The notes under the pieces were generated by a model. It did not search any database and was not told the DNA's origin. It saw only the letters and a list, made by a program, of their open reading frames with translations. Below are positions 41,246 to 52,188 of a DNA stretch of 64,000 bases, piece after piece. Positions within the stretch are counted from its first letter, which is position 1; the number at the start of each line of letters is the position of its first letter. Both the position numbers and the translations under genes were made by a program. Location of the stretch: positions 4,402,001 through 4,466,000 of the forward strand of contig JAUCEF010000017.1 of assembly GCA_033558025.1 (NCBI GenBank), in the 5' to 3' direction. This DNA is from Phytophthora sp. 'mugwort'. Its lineage: Eukaryota; Oomycota; Peronosporomycetes; Peronosporales; Peronosporaceae.

Positions 41246-42188
41246 GGGAGCGCTCAGACATCCAAGGAAATTTGGAGCCTCAAGCGGCAAGCCGGGTGGC
41301 GACCCGGCCACCATCAGCAAAACACTGCGAATGTTTAAGGGATACGTTTCTTCATCAACGCGCTCCATGTGCAAAAGAGGCCAAACAAACACAACGCACT
41401 ATTCACGGATGTCGGTAATATAGTGCGACTACTGACAGGGAAATTGCAATATGCCACCGACCAGCAACGATCGGACCGAGTCGGCGGTGCAGCAAGCAGC
41501 CATCGCGTCCATCAGTTTGGCAGCGGCTTCTGGAATCTTCCACAGCGGTGTGATTCGTTGAAATAAACAATAAATATTATTATTCCACCAATCCGATGCC
41601 TCTGTTGACGAGTGGTTCGCACAGCTCGACCTCGGAGAGCGATGGCCTTAAAAGACGTCAGAACACGATTTAGAATTGCGAAGTCAAGTGGGTCCTCCCT
41701 TCGGGGGGGACGGCTTGGGGAAATTCCCCGGACACCAGGGCAGAGAGTGCCAGCGTTTAAGCGCAGACTCCCTCGATGATGAAGCTTCGCGAAGATGGCT
41801 CGTTTCGGCGGGTCGGAGCTTTCGGCGGATTCGCGAGGACTGATGGTCATACTAAAAGTTATGCAATTGGCTCAGCGGCATGTGGCGGACGTCGTGTCGT
41901 CGCTGCTTGGAGCTAACCCGACGGGGATTACTCATGTTGTGTTCTCCACGACACCCAGAACGACAAAGAAATTGTCACGTGCCTCGGCGTCTGTGCTTTT
42001 CAGCGCGGCTGCGAGATGTGTATGTATATATTTATATGTTTTTCATATTGCATGTTGGATTTGGATTGGAGCGCGTTGATGAAGAAACGTATCCCTTAAA
42101 CATTCGCAGTGTTTTGCTGATAGCGGCCGGGTTGCCACCTGGCTTGCTGCTTGAGGCCCCAAATTTCCTTGGATGTCTGAGCGCTCCC
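41246..42188. mobile_element. segment bounded by 122-bp inverted repeats
   Basis: 41246-41367 and 42067-42188 are reverse complements with only about six mismatches. Both copies keep the same open frame (core KPGG.PA.ISKTLRMFKGYVSSSTRS), which suggests the repeat derives from a coding sequence of some dispersed element. Between them lie about 700 bp with no intact gene. It may be a non-autonomous element with long inverted ends, or two inverted insertions of one repeat. No target-site duplication was recognised. Confidence 0.55.
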
Positions 42189-42516
42189 ATTTCAATTCGA
42201 TTTGTTGCATGATTAGGGTAGATTTTTGCATTATTTGAGTGCAATGATTAAAATTTGACATGCGCGTCGTTTGAAGGATGTACTGTAGTGGTCTTCCTAA
42301 TGAAACGACAACCTAGTTAATCCATTTCTAATGAGTACTCACAATACGATTGACCGTTCTTGGCTAGGATATTTAGTTACTACAACGTCGCTAAACAACT
42401 TTATATGATCATTTTTACTTGTCAACTTGTCGCACTTTGTCTCTCGCATTGACGCATCTTGTCATCAAGCATCTGCTCTTTAGTTCCTTCTAACCTTGGA
42501 ATTGCTGGATGTCTCT

Positions 42517-42527
42517 GCTCATTTGTC
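42517..42527 (+). promoter_or_regulatory. partial initiator before the large membrane protein
   Basis: GCTCATTTGTC matches the first half of the oomycete initiator, 22-32 bp before the ATG at 42549. Confidence 0.35.
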
Positions 42528-42548
42528 GCTTGACTGAGTTGGTACAAA

Positions 42549-45310
42549 ATGCTGCCGCGACTGGGCACGAAAGTGCATCCTCAACGCTCGTTATTGTCGG
42601 CATGTACTGCTGTGTCATCGCCTCCAAGCTGTCAAGGCAATAGCAAGACTGCGAGTTACGCTTGCTTGCCGTCGCCTCTAGCCGCGTCTGATGATGTTGT
42701 ACCGAGGTCGTCTAAAGATCGACACCATACGCGATGGGTTTACAACTACCCGCGCCTCAGCTTCGTCTTGCTTTTCATTGTGTGCACTTATATTGGAGGC
42801 ATCTACGTCTCCACGAATGTCACAGAGTGGACACTTGACGTGCTCGGTGTTCGTAAGGAGCTGACGGCTTCGAGACAAGTGTATATTGCAACGAGCCGCA
42901 CGTTAAGCACCATGACAAAGTGCGTAGATCGGAGCTCGCTGCAGTATTTGGCCAGCGCGAAATTGCAGTACGAAGCCGACAGCAAACACGTTCAGAAAAT
43001 CATCGATGATAATGACAAAGTGCTGGCCGAACTGAGGAACGCGACAAAGACTTGTAAGATTTCTTTCTTAATACTTTTTATCATCGCCAAAATTGACTGA
43101 CAATTTTTTGCTATATGCCAGGTTCCGAAATGTTCTTAACGACTTTGAAGGAACAGGTGCAAACAACGGCATCAAACTCGACAGTGGGCTGCTTCTCCGA
43201 TAATTTTTACGAAAATATGCCTGAAACTGAGACTGTATCATCCTCGCGGGCTCTGGTACTTGCTGTTCGTGCCTTTTTGACGACCCAAGAGGCCACGGCA
43301 GCGAATGATAGTGCATCCAAGCAGCAAATTCAGGTCGAGAACCAATTGATGAAGATGTGGAATGCTGTCGATATAGTCAAAAATTCCATTGAGAAAACAC
43401 TCGGAGCCACGAATACGATGGCGTCCAAGGAGTTCAGCTCACTGGCGCCGATACTATCCGATAGTGACGGCAGCGGCCACACAAAACAATCTGCGTCCCG
43501 TCTTGGTCGCTTAGGCAAAGTCATGTCGTCGGAATTGTCGGAGCCACTCAGCTTAACGTCGTCAACCAGTCTGGAAGCCATTCGAAAAGCTGGCCGAACA
43601 CTTCATAAAGCTCTGGAATTTCTTGCGGGTTTGCACGATGGCTTTACAGACGTCATGGATACTGTCGACGAAACTTGGGAGTTGCTGGAGAAGCAGCTAA
43701 ATGGCACTATCCAACAGGCCGCACAATTGCAAAAGGATCTCGCGTACGCAGCAGAGGGGACAGCACAGCAGATAAATCGCACAAGATCCGTCGTTCTAAC
43801 GACATTGAACCAAACCCAAGAGGAAATTTCCACTTCATTCGACATTCTGCGCGAACAATGGCAACAGGCAGTCAAAACGTTGGTGCAGGAAGGCTTCACG
43901 CCGTGGCAACGTCTTGGAGACCAACTTGTTGCCGAACTCACGGAAAATCAGCGTCAGACGGTCAGACCAGAGAGCTCCATTCAACGCAACTACTTTCTGC
44001 CAGACAGAGCGCCAAATTCCAGTTTGGAACAAGAGCACGCGAAGCTGACACATCAGAGCTCACGAAACACAACGACATCGTCCACATCTGCAGACAACGA
44101 TGACGAATTTGACATTGACACGGCTGTATTGCGCGCATCGTTGGTGGATGTCGGTGCGTTCCTCACTCAGATGATCTTTTACGTGGACGTCGGCCGTCTC
44201 ACTCTGCTGGCTGCCGATCTTGCTGTTGGTATACTCACCGAGTCGTACTCTGACATGCCGATGCTCGACATTCGAGGAATAACTACAGTCGACACCATTG
44301 CAAGTGTCTGCGAGGTCTTTCTGTGCCAGCACAGCCTCTCCGCTGTCTGCTACACGCTTGTGGCAAAAACCTCCGAGCTGATGCACGTTCTGGTGACATT
44401 CCTCGTGCTTTTCTTCGCTGTTGCAGTTATCACGGCGGGATTTTTCATATGGAAGCAAGAGCATATCGCACATTGCGAGGATTTCGATGTAGCGCCCAGG
44501 ACGACATCGCCAACAACCATTCAAAGTCTCACCCGAGCATTTTTCGAGAACAGCGGCAGCAGCAGCAAGAGCGTCGTCAATCCACTGGATGAGATCCAGA
44601 AATACGCCACCATTATCAACAATTCCATCCACAACGACTACAGCGCTTTAGAACTGGACTCTGCCGCTGTCTGGAAGAATCAGTCTGCTCTCCTTGACGA
44701 CTTCAGGGACTGCGCGACAACTACGAGCAGCTTGGTTCGAATGCTTCAAGACTGCACGGAGCACAGTGGCATGATTCATATTGATAATGCGTCTCTTTCA
44801 AGTCAATGCTTGACGAGCACTCTCAGTACCAATTCGCAGCTCGTGACTCCATCTACCGCCGAAAAATGGAGTGAGAACGCGCCGTTCCTAGCACCATCCA
44901 CCGCGTTCACATGGTGCTTCCCAGAAGACGAATTACTACACATGGGACGAGAAGAAATCGTAAGTAAACTGGAGCACAAGCTCGCATGTGCGACTGAAAA
45001 GGCTGTGTATCTCTCGTGTGCGTCTTGGTGGCTCCTGATTGTCGTCTTCATAGCGAATCGCTTCACAGCGAGGATGATCATCAAAGCTGCCGGTGTTTAC
45101 TGGTGGCGCTTCCTGAGTGCCGATCGACTGCAATTTGTGGGATTTTGTCAGGAGGATGGAGTCATCATAGCCAGTGACACACTAAAGACAGCAATTCAGC
45201 GGCACCTACATGTGGCGAGATGGCAGATCGTTGGCCGCATCGTTGGCGTTGGGTTTGCTCTGGCTTGTGTCGTCGCTGTGGTTGTCATTATTTTTCATAG
45301 GATTACTTAA
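42549..45310 (+). CDS. large membrane protein with helical ectodomain, unknown
   Basis: Predicted 897 residues from exons 42549-43053 and 43122-45310; splicing joins TKTC to SEMFL. After a Ser/Pro-rich N-terminus of about 70 residues comes a membrane segment (LSFVLLFIVCTYIGGIYVS). A long, mostly helical region of about 500 residues follows, with many N-x-S/T sites and spaced cysteines, then a second segment (VLVTFLVLFFAVAVITAGFFIW), another N-glycosylation-rich region, and two final segments (WWLLIVVFIANRF and VGFALACVVAVVVIIF) near the C-terminus. The layout recalls prominin or tweety proteins (few helices, large glycosylated loops), but I see no diagnostic motif and do not assign it. Confidence 0.72.
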
Positions 45311-45439
45311 GGAAACCCCAGCAGAAAAGATCAAAGAGTCTACATTTCTCCATCACTATACTAGTAACCTTGAGCAATATATCGGTGTTTATTTGGCACA
45401 CTTCTCCTTGCTCAGATTATTCCCTTTGTGGTCGTTCTC

Positions 45440-48400
45440 TTACTCAATCGCGATAATCTCTGCCAGATCCTGCAGCGCAGCACCGAACGAGTTGCCATTC
45501 TCATCCCAACTATCTCCTTCCTGTTCATCGACCATCGTAGCGGCATCCGCTTCGATCGATTTCGCAAAGCACACGCGGAACGCACGCACCTCGATCGCCT
45601 GCAGCGTCACAGACGTTCCCTTAACAGGCAACGAGTCAGGAGACCAACCGTATGTTTTGTCCGTCGTCTTCCACTCCATCGCGCCGGTTCCTTCCTTCTC
45701 CACTGACAGTTCCTTCGTGCCAGTCAACACCAGCTCCGTCACCTCCGACAATACCGAATTCTTCACAGAGAACAACGTCGAGAAGTCCACCGTCACAGGC
45801 TTCGACAGTGTCGAGTGCTCGTCCATAGCGAACAAGTGCGACATACGCACCATCAAACACTGTTTCGACAGCTCCTGTAGCGTCGTCAGACCCACGTTAG
45901 TAGGGAACTCGCCCACCGTCAGCCACGGCACCTTCGCCTCCACATCGGACGGACCCGGCTTGCGGTACACCGTCAGCGGACGGAAGAACTGCGATTCCAT
46001 CTTCGAGCGGATGCTCCGCATGCCGTCCTTAGCCGAATCCACGTTGATAAAGAAATTGCCACGCACTACCAGACCCTTCGTCACGTGCTGCTTCGTGGCT
46101 GAATCGTATACGGACTCCGTCTCGTTCAGGTGTTCGCCCACACCTTTGCTGTCATCAGCCAGCAAACGTCGGTGAATCATCACCTCCACCTGCCCGTCCA
46201 CCAGACTTGCTGCTCCCTGCGCGCGGTCCGTCACCACGTTCAGCTGGTGCTTCGAGTCCTTGATGTACGCGCCAGTGGTAATGGGGAAGTAGTTGGCCGC
46301 CACCGCCTCCTGATTGTCGTGCAACGTCAGGTTCCACGTGTCGCGGTGGTTGCGCACGCGTGTCATGAATTCCAGCCCGTTCGAGTCCGTGTACATTGTA
46401 GCATCGGATGCGATGCTGTCACCAGCATCGAAGCGCACAATCACTTCCTTGCCCTTCTTGTCGTCGATGGGGACAGGACCAACGGTCCACTCGATCTCCA
46501 AGAATTCGTCCTCGTCGTTCACGCGGTACTCGAGCACGACCCAGTTGCCGATCTTGAAGGCCACACGTGGCACACTGGTGCTACCGCCGTTCTCGTTATC
46601 ATCGTCGGTGAGCTGCAGCTCCACCATCGTCACATCCGGCATCGAGTTTCGTGTGGTATCATCTGACCCATTGCCAGTCACAGGGTACGTCTTATTCGAG
46701 TCCGGACGGAATACGTAAGCGCCAGACTTCGGACCGTCGCCCTGGAACGCCTGGTAGTATGCGACGTCGAGTGTCAGCGGGATCTGAATGTTCTTCTTCT
46801 TGTTGGCGAGTTTCGTGAGGGAGCCAGTGCTCTTGCTGATCTCTGCTCGCATCAGGTGGTTCTCCAGCACAATCACGTCGTCACTCGCAACGATACTGTC
46901 AAGACTATCAGCGCCAGCATCTTCTTGTTCAGCACCAACGTCCTTCTGCTTCACCAAGAACCGAGTCGCGCTTAGCGGCTTCAGCTCTGCACTGTACACG
47001 AAAGAGTACGGAGCCACCTGCGTCTCAGGGTGCACCGGCAGTGCCACATAAACATTCTGGGCGCGCACGGTTGCATCGCCCGATAGCACCGTCACCTCTG
47101 CCGACTTGTGCGTGATCGGAATCGACAACGTCTGCACGGTTGTGCGCGCTAGCGCGTTGTGTACCAGCACCTCAAAGTCGTTGTTATGAGTAGATACATC
47201 GCATACGCTCGTGTTGGCCAGCAGACAAAAATGATACGGCTCCTTCTCTCCGATCACGAACAGCACCTCGTTCATCTCCTTCTCGGCTTGTATGATGCCG
47301 TCATTCAGACGTAGTGCGTAGTCATCAGCCACACTTTGCTTCTCCGTTCCAGAGAGACCGTCGTGGTGCTGAACCAGACCCACAGCACGTTGCAGTGCGA
47401 CCAGGGGGCTCGAGTGGTGGCTCTGGTACACAGCATCAAGCTGACGAACTTGCTGCAGTAGCGTGTTAGCCACTTGAGCAAAGCGTTTCAATGTAGGTCG
47501 ACTGGTGAAAAAACCCGACCAATAGTCGTCTCGAGCTGATCCGTAAGGGAAGAAGTCGTCGGTTTTAACGCTCCAAGTGAGACCTTCCGCATGCTTGACG
47601 TCCGTGTAGTACGACAAGTTTGAGTACAACACGTTCACTCGTCCGTCTTGGTTAACGTAGTGAAGAAGTTTGTCCATGTTCTTGAACCAACGACGCGAAT
47701 TGTCGTACTGGAAGTCACAGCCCATGGGGATAAATACATGGTTCCCCTTAGACGCGCCACCGCGCATCTTGGCATTGTTGACAAACTGCTCCACTTCGTC
47801 GCACACGTCGTAGTCATGTAGCTCGGTGTCGTCTTGGATCTGGTTGCCAATGTTGCCAAAATCAAACTTCCCTGGTGGACAGTAGTGATCGATGATTTCT
47901 CCAGTAAAGACCTGCGACGCCTTGCCACGTGACTTGCTTGAACGCCAGATAAACTCCAAGTCCTTGTTCTTCTTCCGGTTCCCGTAGTCCTGGTAGTCGA
48001 TGCGCGCGAAGTACAGCGCGTCAAAGCCCACACCTTGCGACAACAGCGAGCCCTGCGTTGCTGAGTGGCCGAACGGGTCGATCTGCCACCCGATGCGCGG
48101 ACTGATACCGAACTCGTCCATGAGCAGTTGGTGGCCGTACGCCGTCTGATCCACCATGGCGATGTAGTGCGGCGTTGCCTCATCGTGCATGCACCAGCCG
48201 CCGTTAACCGTTAGGTCCAGTCGGCCTTCTCGTACGAGCTGCTTGACAATTCCGCGCACCTCGGAACCCTGCTCGTGCCACCAACGCTGGAAGAACGACT
48301 GCTCCACGAACATGAACTGGCGGTCCGGATTGCGCACGAGCTCCTCTACGGCTGTGTCGAGGATGTACTGCACCTTCTCCATGTAGTACTGATCCACGCC

Positions 48401-48583
48401 CACCAGCCAGCCAGGGTCGTCATGTGAATGCGCAATGAGATGCACGTTGAGCTTGTCGGGGTCCACGCGGCTCGACGTGTTGTACAGACCGTCGGAGGGC
48501 GGTGTCCACTTGCTGGAATCGCACGCAGCGTCAACAACAGAGACCAGGAGCGCCGTCGTCGCCAGAGCTCCAATCAGTCTCAT
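45440..48583 (-). CDS. lysosomal-type alpha-mannosidase, GH38
   Basis: 1,047 residues, no intron. Signal peptide of about 20 residues (MRLIGALATTALLVSVVDA). Hydrolyses alpha-mannose from glycoprotein glycans, probably in the lysosome/vacuole or outside the cell. Visible: metal-binding HSHDDPGWL (about 51), GWQIDPFGHSATQ with the likely nucleophile Asp (about 160), FARIDYQDYG, and GLVQHHDGLSGTEK. The GH38 mid-domain and a beta-rich C-terminal half of normal length follow. It overlaps nothing on the minus strand; the neighbouring plus-strand membrane gene ends 129 bp away. A shortened relic of the same family lies just upstream. Confidence 0.94.
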   Translation of the reverse strand: MRLIGALATTALLVSVVDAACDSSKWTPPSDGLYNTSSRVDPDKLNVHLIAHSHDDPGWLVGVDQYYMEKVQYILDTAVEELVRNPDRQFMFVEQSFFQRWWHEQGSEVRGIVKQLVREGRLDLTVNGGWCMHDEATPHYIAMVDQTAYGHQLLMDEFGISPRIGWQIDPFGHSATQGSLLSQGVGFDALYFARIDYQDYGNRKKNKDLEFIWRSSKSRGKASQVFTGEIIDHYCPPGKFDFGNIGNQIQDDTELHDYDVCDEVEQFVNNAKMRGGASKGNHVFIPMGCDFQYDNSRRWFKNMDKLLHYVNQDGRVNVLYSNLSYYTDVKHAEGLTWSVKTDDFFPYGSARDDYWSGFFTSRPTLKRFAQVANTLLQQVRQLDAVYQSHHSSPLVALQRAVGLVQHHDGLSGTEKQSVADDYALRLNDGIIQAEKEMNEVLFVIGEKEPYHFCLLANTSVCDVSTHNNDFEVLVHNALARTTVQTLSIPITHKSAEVTVLSGDATVRAQNVYVALPVHPETQVAPYSFVYSAELKPLSATRFLVKQKDVGAEQEDAGADSLDSIVASDDVIVLENHLMRAEISKSTGSLTKLANKKKNIQIPLTLDVAYYQAFQGDGPKSGAYVFRPDSNKTYPVTGNGSDDTTRNSMPDVTMVELQLTDDDNENGGSTSVPRVAFKIGNWVVLEYRVNDEDEFLEIEWTVGPVPIDDKKGKEVIVRFDAGDSIASDATMYTDSNGLEFMTRVRNHRDTWNLTLHDNQEAVAANYFPITTGAYIKDSKHQLNVVTDRAQGAASLVDGQVEVMIHRRLLADDSKGVGEHLNETESVYDSATKQHVTKGLVVRGNFFINVDSAKDGMRSIRSKMESQFFRPLTVYRKPGPSDVEAKVPWLTVGEFPTNVGLTTLQELSKQCLMVRMSHLFAMDEHSTLSKPVTVDFSTLFSVKNSVLSEVTELVLTGTKELSVEKEGTGAMEWKTTDKTYGWSPDSLPVKGTSVTLQAIEVRAFRVCFAKSIEADAATMVDEQEGDSWDENGNSFGAALQDLAEIIAIE

Positions 48584-48787
48584 GATGTATCCAGTATCTC
48601 TTTGTCGCTCTTGGTCGAGGGATCCGGAAGTGTTGTCTGTCTAAAAGGGGGAATCAGGTTGATCGCGCGATCTATTGCTTCAACTCATCTATTCAACAAA
48701 TCTATTGGAACAATTCAGTTTTGAATTGCAACTCAAATGGACGCAATTCAACTTCAACATGCTCGAACGTAGGAGGGCTTAATATAT

Positions 48788-49429
48788 AGCGATATCTGCC
48801 AGATCCTGCAGCGCAGCACCGAAAGTGTCACCATTCTCATCCCAGCTATCTCCTTTCTGCTTACTGTTCATCAATCATCTTCGCGACATCAACCGCGTCG
48901 GTCGATATCGCAAAGCGCCTGCAGTGTCTCAGACATGACCACGATGGAGGAAACAAACCGAATGTTATGTCCGTCGTCTTCCACTCCATCGCGCCGGTTC
49001 CTTCCTTCATCATGGATGTGCTAGTCAACACCGGCTCCGTCACCCACGTCACGAGTTCTTCAAAGAAAATAACGTCGAGAAATCCACCGTCACAGGCTTG
49101 GACAGCGTCGAGTGCTCGTCCACAGTGAACAAGTGCGACAGACGCACCGTCAAACAGTTCCTGTGGCGTCGTCAGACCTACGTAAGTAAGGAATTCGCCC
49201 ACCGTCAGCCACGGCACCTTCGCCTCCCTCGGAACCGGCTTGCGATACCCCGACAGCGGGACGGAAGAACTGCGACTATGTCCGAACGGATTTTACGCAT
49301 CGCAATGAGATGCACGTTGAGCTTGTCGGGTCCACGCGGCTCGACGTTTGTATACGTCGTCCGAGGGGCCACAGAGGTCAGGGACGCCGTCGTTGCAAGA
49401 AGCAAGACAACTACCAGCACGCGCATCAT
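48788..49429 (-). pseudogene. internally deleted alpha-mannosidase relic
   Basis: The minus strand keeps a leader with a signal peptide (MMRVLVVVLLLATTASLTS) and GPDKLNVHLIA, which matches the start of the intact gene next door. It then jumps directly to sequence from the last quarter of the enzyme (WLTVGEF..YVGLTTPQEL, EGTGAMEWKTTD, and the C-terminal DNA). About 2.4 kb, including the whole active site, is missing, and the rest has frameshifts. The leader differs from that of the intact gene, so it probably comes from an older paralogue. Confidence 0.82.
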
Positions 49430-50326
49430 CCTTTTCCTTCCCTCTGCAACGTTTCGCCTAAAAATATCGAGGAAAGCTTAGTGGCGATTCAATTTTGAAT
49501 CACTGCGAAAGTGGTTGAAGTGGTCCGGCCAATCAGAGTGACACGATGTAAATCAGCGGCTGATCGGGCTCTCGATTAAGTGCGAATTCGTCTGTTCGTC
49601 GCTCAGTCGCCGTCGCCAATAATGACGGACCGTGACGGTGCAGGCACGCGAGCATGCAGCCAGCCGCACAGTCGCCTTTTGAAGCTGCGTGCAGTCGCAG
49701 GAAAATATCCATCGGTGCGTTTTGATGGTCGACCAGTCTCGATGGATTGATGGAATTCCGTATCTGGATGCGGCTAAATCTGGAAGCAAAATGCAACCAG
49801 TGGTTGAACCACATCACTCACTTGCGGGCATTGACCGTCATGAATCAAGAAGCGCCCGAGAAACGGCGGGTTTCGGGGTCTTGTTGACGAGCTCAGTCGC
49901 CGACGCCGGGTGCATAGCGCGTGCTGTCGCTTTGTCGTCGAACCGCCTCCACCAACTTCACCAAGCAGCTGATTCTAAAATGCGTCGGGTGGGGCCCAGC
50001 TGGGTGCCTCGCGCCGCAGCAGCTGAAACTGCTTTGCAGACTGGAATTTTGCCGCGCTGGACGTGCTTTCTTCCGCGACGCCGCCGCGCTCGTTTACAAT
50101 TCAATGTGCTGCAGACGTCTGCCACGGCGCTTGCCACACATGGTAATACATGTTGTGGATGTCTCTTGAGTTGCTGTGGCAGCTTTCACTTGCCTCCCGA
50201 CTGTACTCGCCAATTCTATATCCAATTGAAGTCTTTGAGATTCAGCGTCTCTGTCCAACTCCGCCAATTCCCCCAACCCCAGTGCACTCTATTGGGTGGA
50301 CTAGTCCCCCATCGCGGTTTCGACGC
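49430..50326. other. intergenic, one doubtful frame
   Basis: A 224-codon plus-strand frame (49689-50363) has no domain and unusual composition (many Cys, Arg and Ser). It runs across the initiator of the next gene, so I do not call it. Nothing else is recognised. Confidence 0.35.
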
Positions 50327-50342
50327 GCTCACTTCGCAATTT
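50327..50342 (+). promoter_or_regulatory. initiator of the gene at 50395
   Basis: GCTCACTTCGCAATTT matches the oomycete initiator at 15 of 16 positions, 53-68 bp before the ATG. Confidence 0.75.
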
Positions 50343-50394
50343 CCTCCGACGTCGCACCATTAGATTGAAGTCCCAACGCGATAGCCCCGCAGTC

Positions 50395-51033
50395 ATGCCG
50401 CTCCTGCTGCGGCCCACGGCGCCCAGCCCAAGCATCGACGAGCTCGCCTTCGCAGTGACGGCAGCGCCGCTCTCGACGCAGGCTTCGCGTCACTCCGTGT
50501 ACTCAGCTGCCTCCGAGCTGCCGCGCTGCCCAACGCATGGTCGTATCTCGCTGCGCCACCGAAGCAGCACCGTAAGCACAGATACAGAGCTGAATACGTG
50601 CAACGACGCCTGCCAGAACGCAGAGCACAACCACCACAATCAGATGGCGCGGCGAGCCAGCCAGCAGAGCATGCGGTGCAGCAGCGGCATTGTCAAACCT
50701 AAGGAAACGGCGGAGCAGGACACGGACTTCCGCGACTCGAAGCGCTCGTCGCGCGAGACACAACCCGACGATGATCACATGTCCAGCGACGGTAGCTACG
50801 CGTCCGAGGCCGAACGCGTCTCCAGCGTGCTGAGCTGTGGCTGCTCGTGCGTCGACGCGAACGAGTTAGCCATCACGTCCTCGGCCGTCGTCATTGAAGA
50901 TCGCCAGCTCGCTGTCGTGGATAAGGAGCTGCGCGACTTCCGCAAAACCCTCGTGCGTAAATTGTACACGCGGCTAACGAAAATCTCTGGCTTCAGGCGC
51001 AGGAAGTCGTCCGTCGCCAAACCAATGTTTTAA
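50395..51033 (+). CDS. small Ser/His-rich protein, unknown
   Basis: 212 residues, no intron; ATG 50395 is the first after a near-perfect initiator. No signal peptide, membrane segment or known domain. Ser/Arg-rich, with an AEHNHHNQMARR stretch, a CGCSC cluster at about 147-151 and a basic C-terminus (TRLTKISGFRRRKSSVAK). The last 50 residues are predicted helical. The initiator and the clean frame support a real gene; the function is unknown. Confidence 0.6.
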   Translation: MPLLLRPTAPSPSIDELAFAVTAAPLSTQASRHSVYSAASELPRCPTHGRISLRHRSSTVSTDTELNTCNDACQNAEHNHHNQMARRASQQSMRCSSGIVKPKETAEQDTDFRDSKRSSRETQPDDDHMSSDGSYASEAERVSSVLSCGCSCVDANELAITSSAVVIEDRQLAVVDKELRDFRKTLVRKLYTRLTKISGFRRRKSSVAKPMF

Positions 51034-51477
51034 AGAGCGCCTACTTGGACATCGGGATCCTGTAGGTGCCGTGCAATTCTCGCCTTCGGGCAAGTGAGGT
51101 GGCTAGAAGAAAAGTTAGATTCTGCCTGGGGCTAAATCTCCCTCCCGCCTTCTAATATTTATAAGAATTTTGTTTAAGTTTCTTGGTGGTCTGTGCGCAA
51201 AGTCCTACATCTTCCACAATCGTGCTCATGACACGCTGTGTTCGACAGGGGACCAATCGGCACGCGGTATTGCGTTGCTGCAAGTCGCAGCAAGGCAAAT
51301 GAGCGGCTTGAGACCAGCCACCAGCAGGCCTCGCGGAAACAGAAGGCAACTCCAGTCGTGCGTGGTGTCTCTTGAAAATATGAGTTACCGTATCCAGCTT
51401 CTTTTGGTTCGGGTGGCCGCTGGAAAAAATGCAACCGAGAGTGGGGGCACCACGGGGCGAGCGTTCGGAGCTGACCA
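51034..51477. other. spacer, nothing recognised
   Basis: Convergent spacer between the gene at 50395 and the minus-strand tail-anchored protein. The minus frame that continues through it is only the unspliced readthrough of the next gene. Confidence 0.35.
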
Positions 51478-51841
51478 TTATGCACCGAAAGGCTTGCGGT
51501 TGGAACGCCGAACGTGCGCTTGATACATCATCGTGAACACCAGCGACAAGACGAACACGAGCGCCACCACGAATGCAATCAGTTGAGACCGCATTATCTG
51601 TGGCAATAGGCAAGGCAGAACGGAACGTCAGCACAATTAGACGCAAAATAGAGAGCAATGCAGTGACACGCACCCGTCGGGAGCTGGCGTCCGCGACCTC
51701 AGACGGCTTCTTGTGCTGGCGCTTAAGGCGCTCGCTCATCTTGGAGTAGCGCTCGCCACTGTAGATGGTGGGGCCCAGCACCACGTCGACGCCGCGCTGG
51801 CCCTGCTTCGAGGTGCCCGTGGTTCGGTTCCGCAGCTCCAT
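51478..51841 (-). CDS. small C-terminally anchored membrane protein
   Basis: 95 residues from exons 51841-51674 and 51597-51478 (intron 76 bp, GTGCGT...CCACAG). A hydrophilic basic part (GPTIYSGERYSKMSERLKRQ) is followed by one strong membrane segment (LIAFVVALVFVLSLVFTMMY) and a short basic tail. The layout fits a tail-anchored ER or vesicle protein. An in-frame ATG at 51976 would give a 140-residue form; the start is not settled. I do not recognise the family. Confidence 0.6.
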
Positions 51842-52188
51842 CGTCGTGTGTCGTTGCAGCAGCTCGGACTGAGGCAAGGTGGCGACGACGACAGGCGTCC
51901 TGCTCAAGTGCCTAGGCGGGTTGCGAGATAAACCTGTACCCGGAAACCCGACCCGCAAAAATGATGGGTCAGGCATCGATTGGGCAAAATTGAGTTTTGT
52001 TTTGACGAATCAAACTGTTGACGTGAAAATGTCGCGTGACCCAAAGGCTCTTCATCCCGCCCGCCATCATCGGTTCTTCTCTCTGGTGCAGTGTAAGTGT
52101 CGCTAGAGCGAGTGATCGGGCGCACACGTCCTTTACGAGCTTCTTCTCCTCCCTCGCGACCCGGTAACGCATCCGACAGTCTGCCAGC
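51842..52188. other. divergent promoter region
   Basis: It separates the minus-strand tail-anchored protein from LCB1 and should hold both promoters. An initiator-like ACTCAATTTTGCCC (minus strand) lies near 51991; if real it would favour the longer start of the minus-strand gene. Confidence 0.35.

Noticed and set aside
49689..50363. 224-codon plus-strand open frame
   Set aside because: No domain, odd composition, non-AUG context, and it runs over the initiator of the gene at 50395. It is probably chance.
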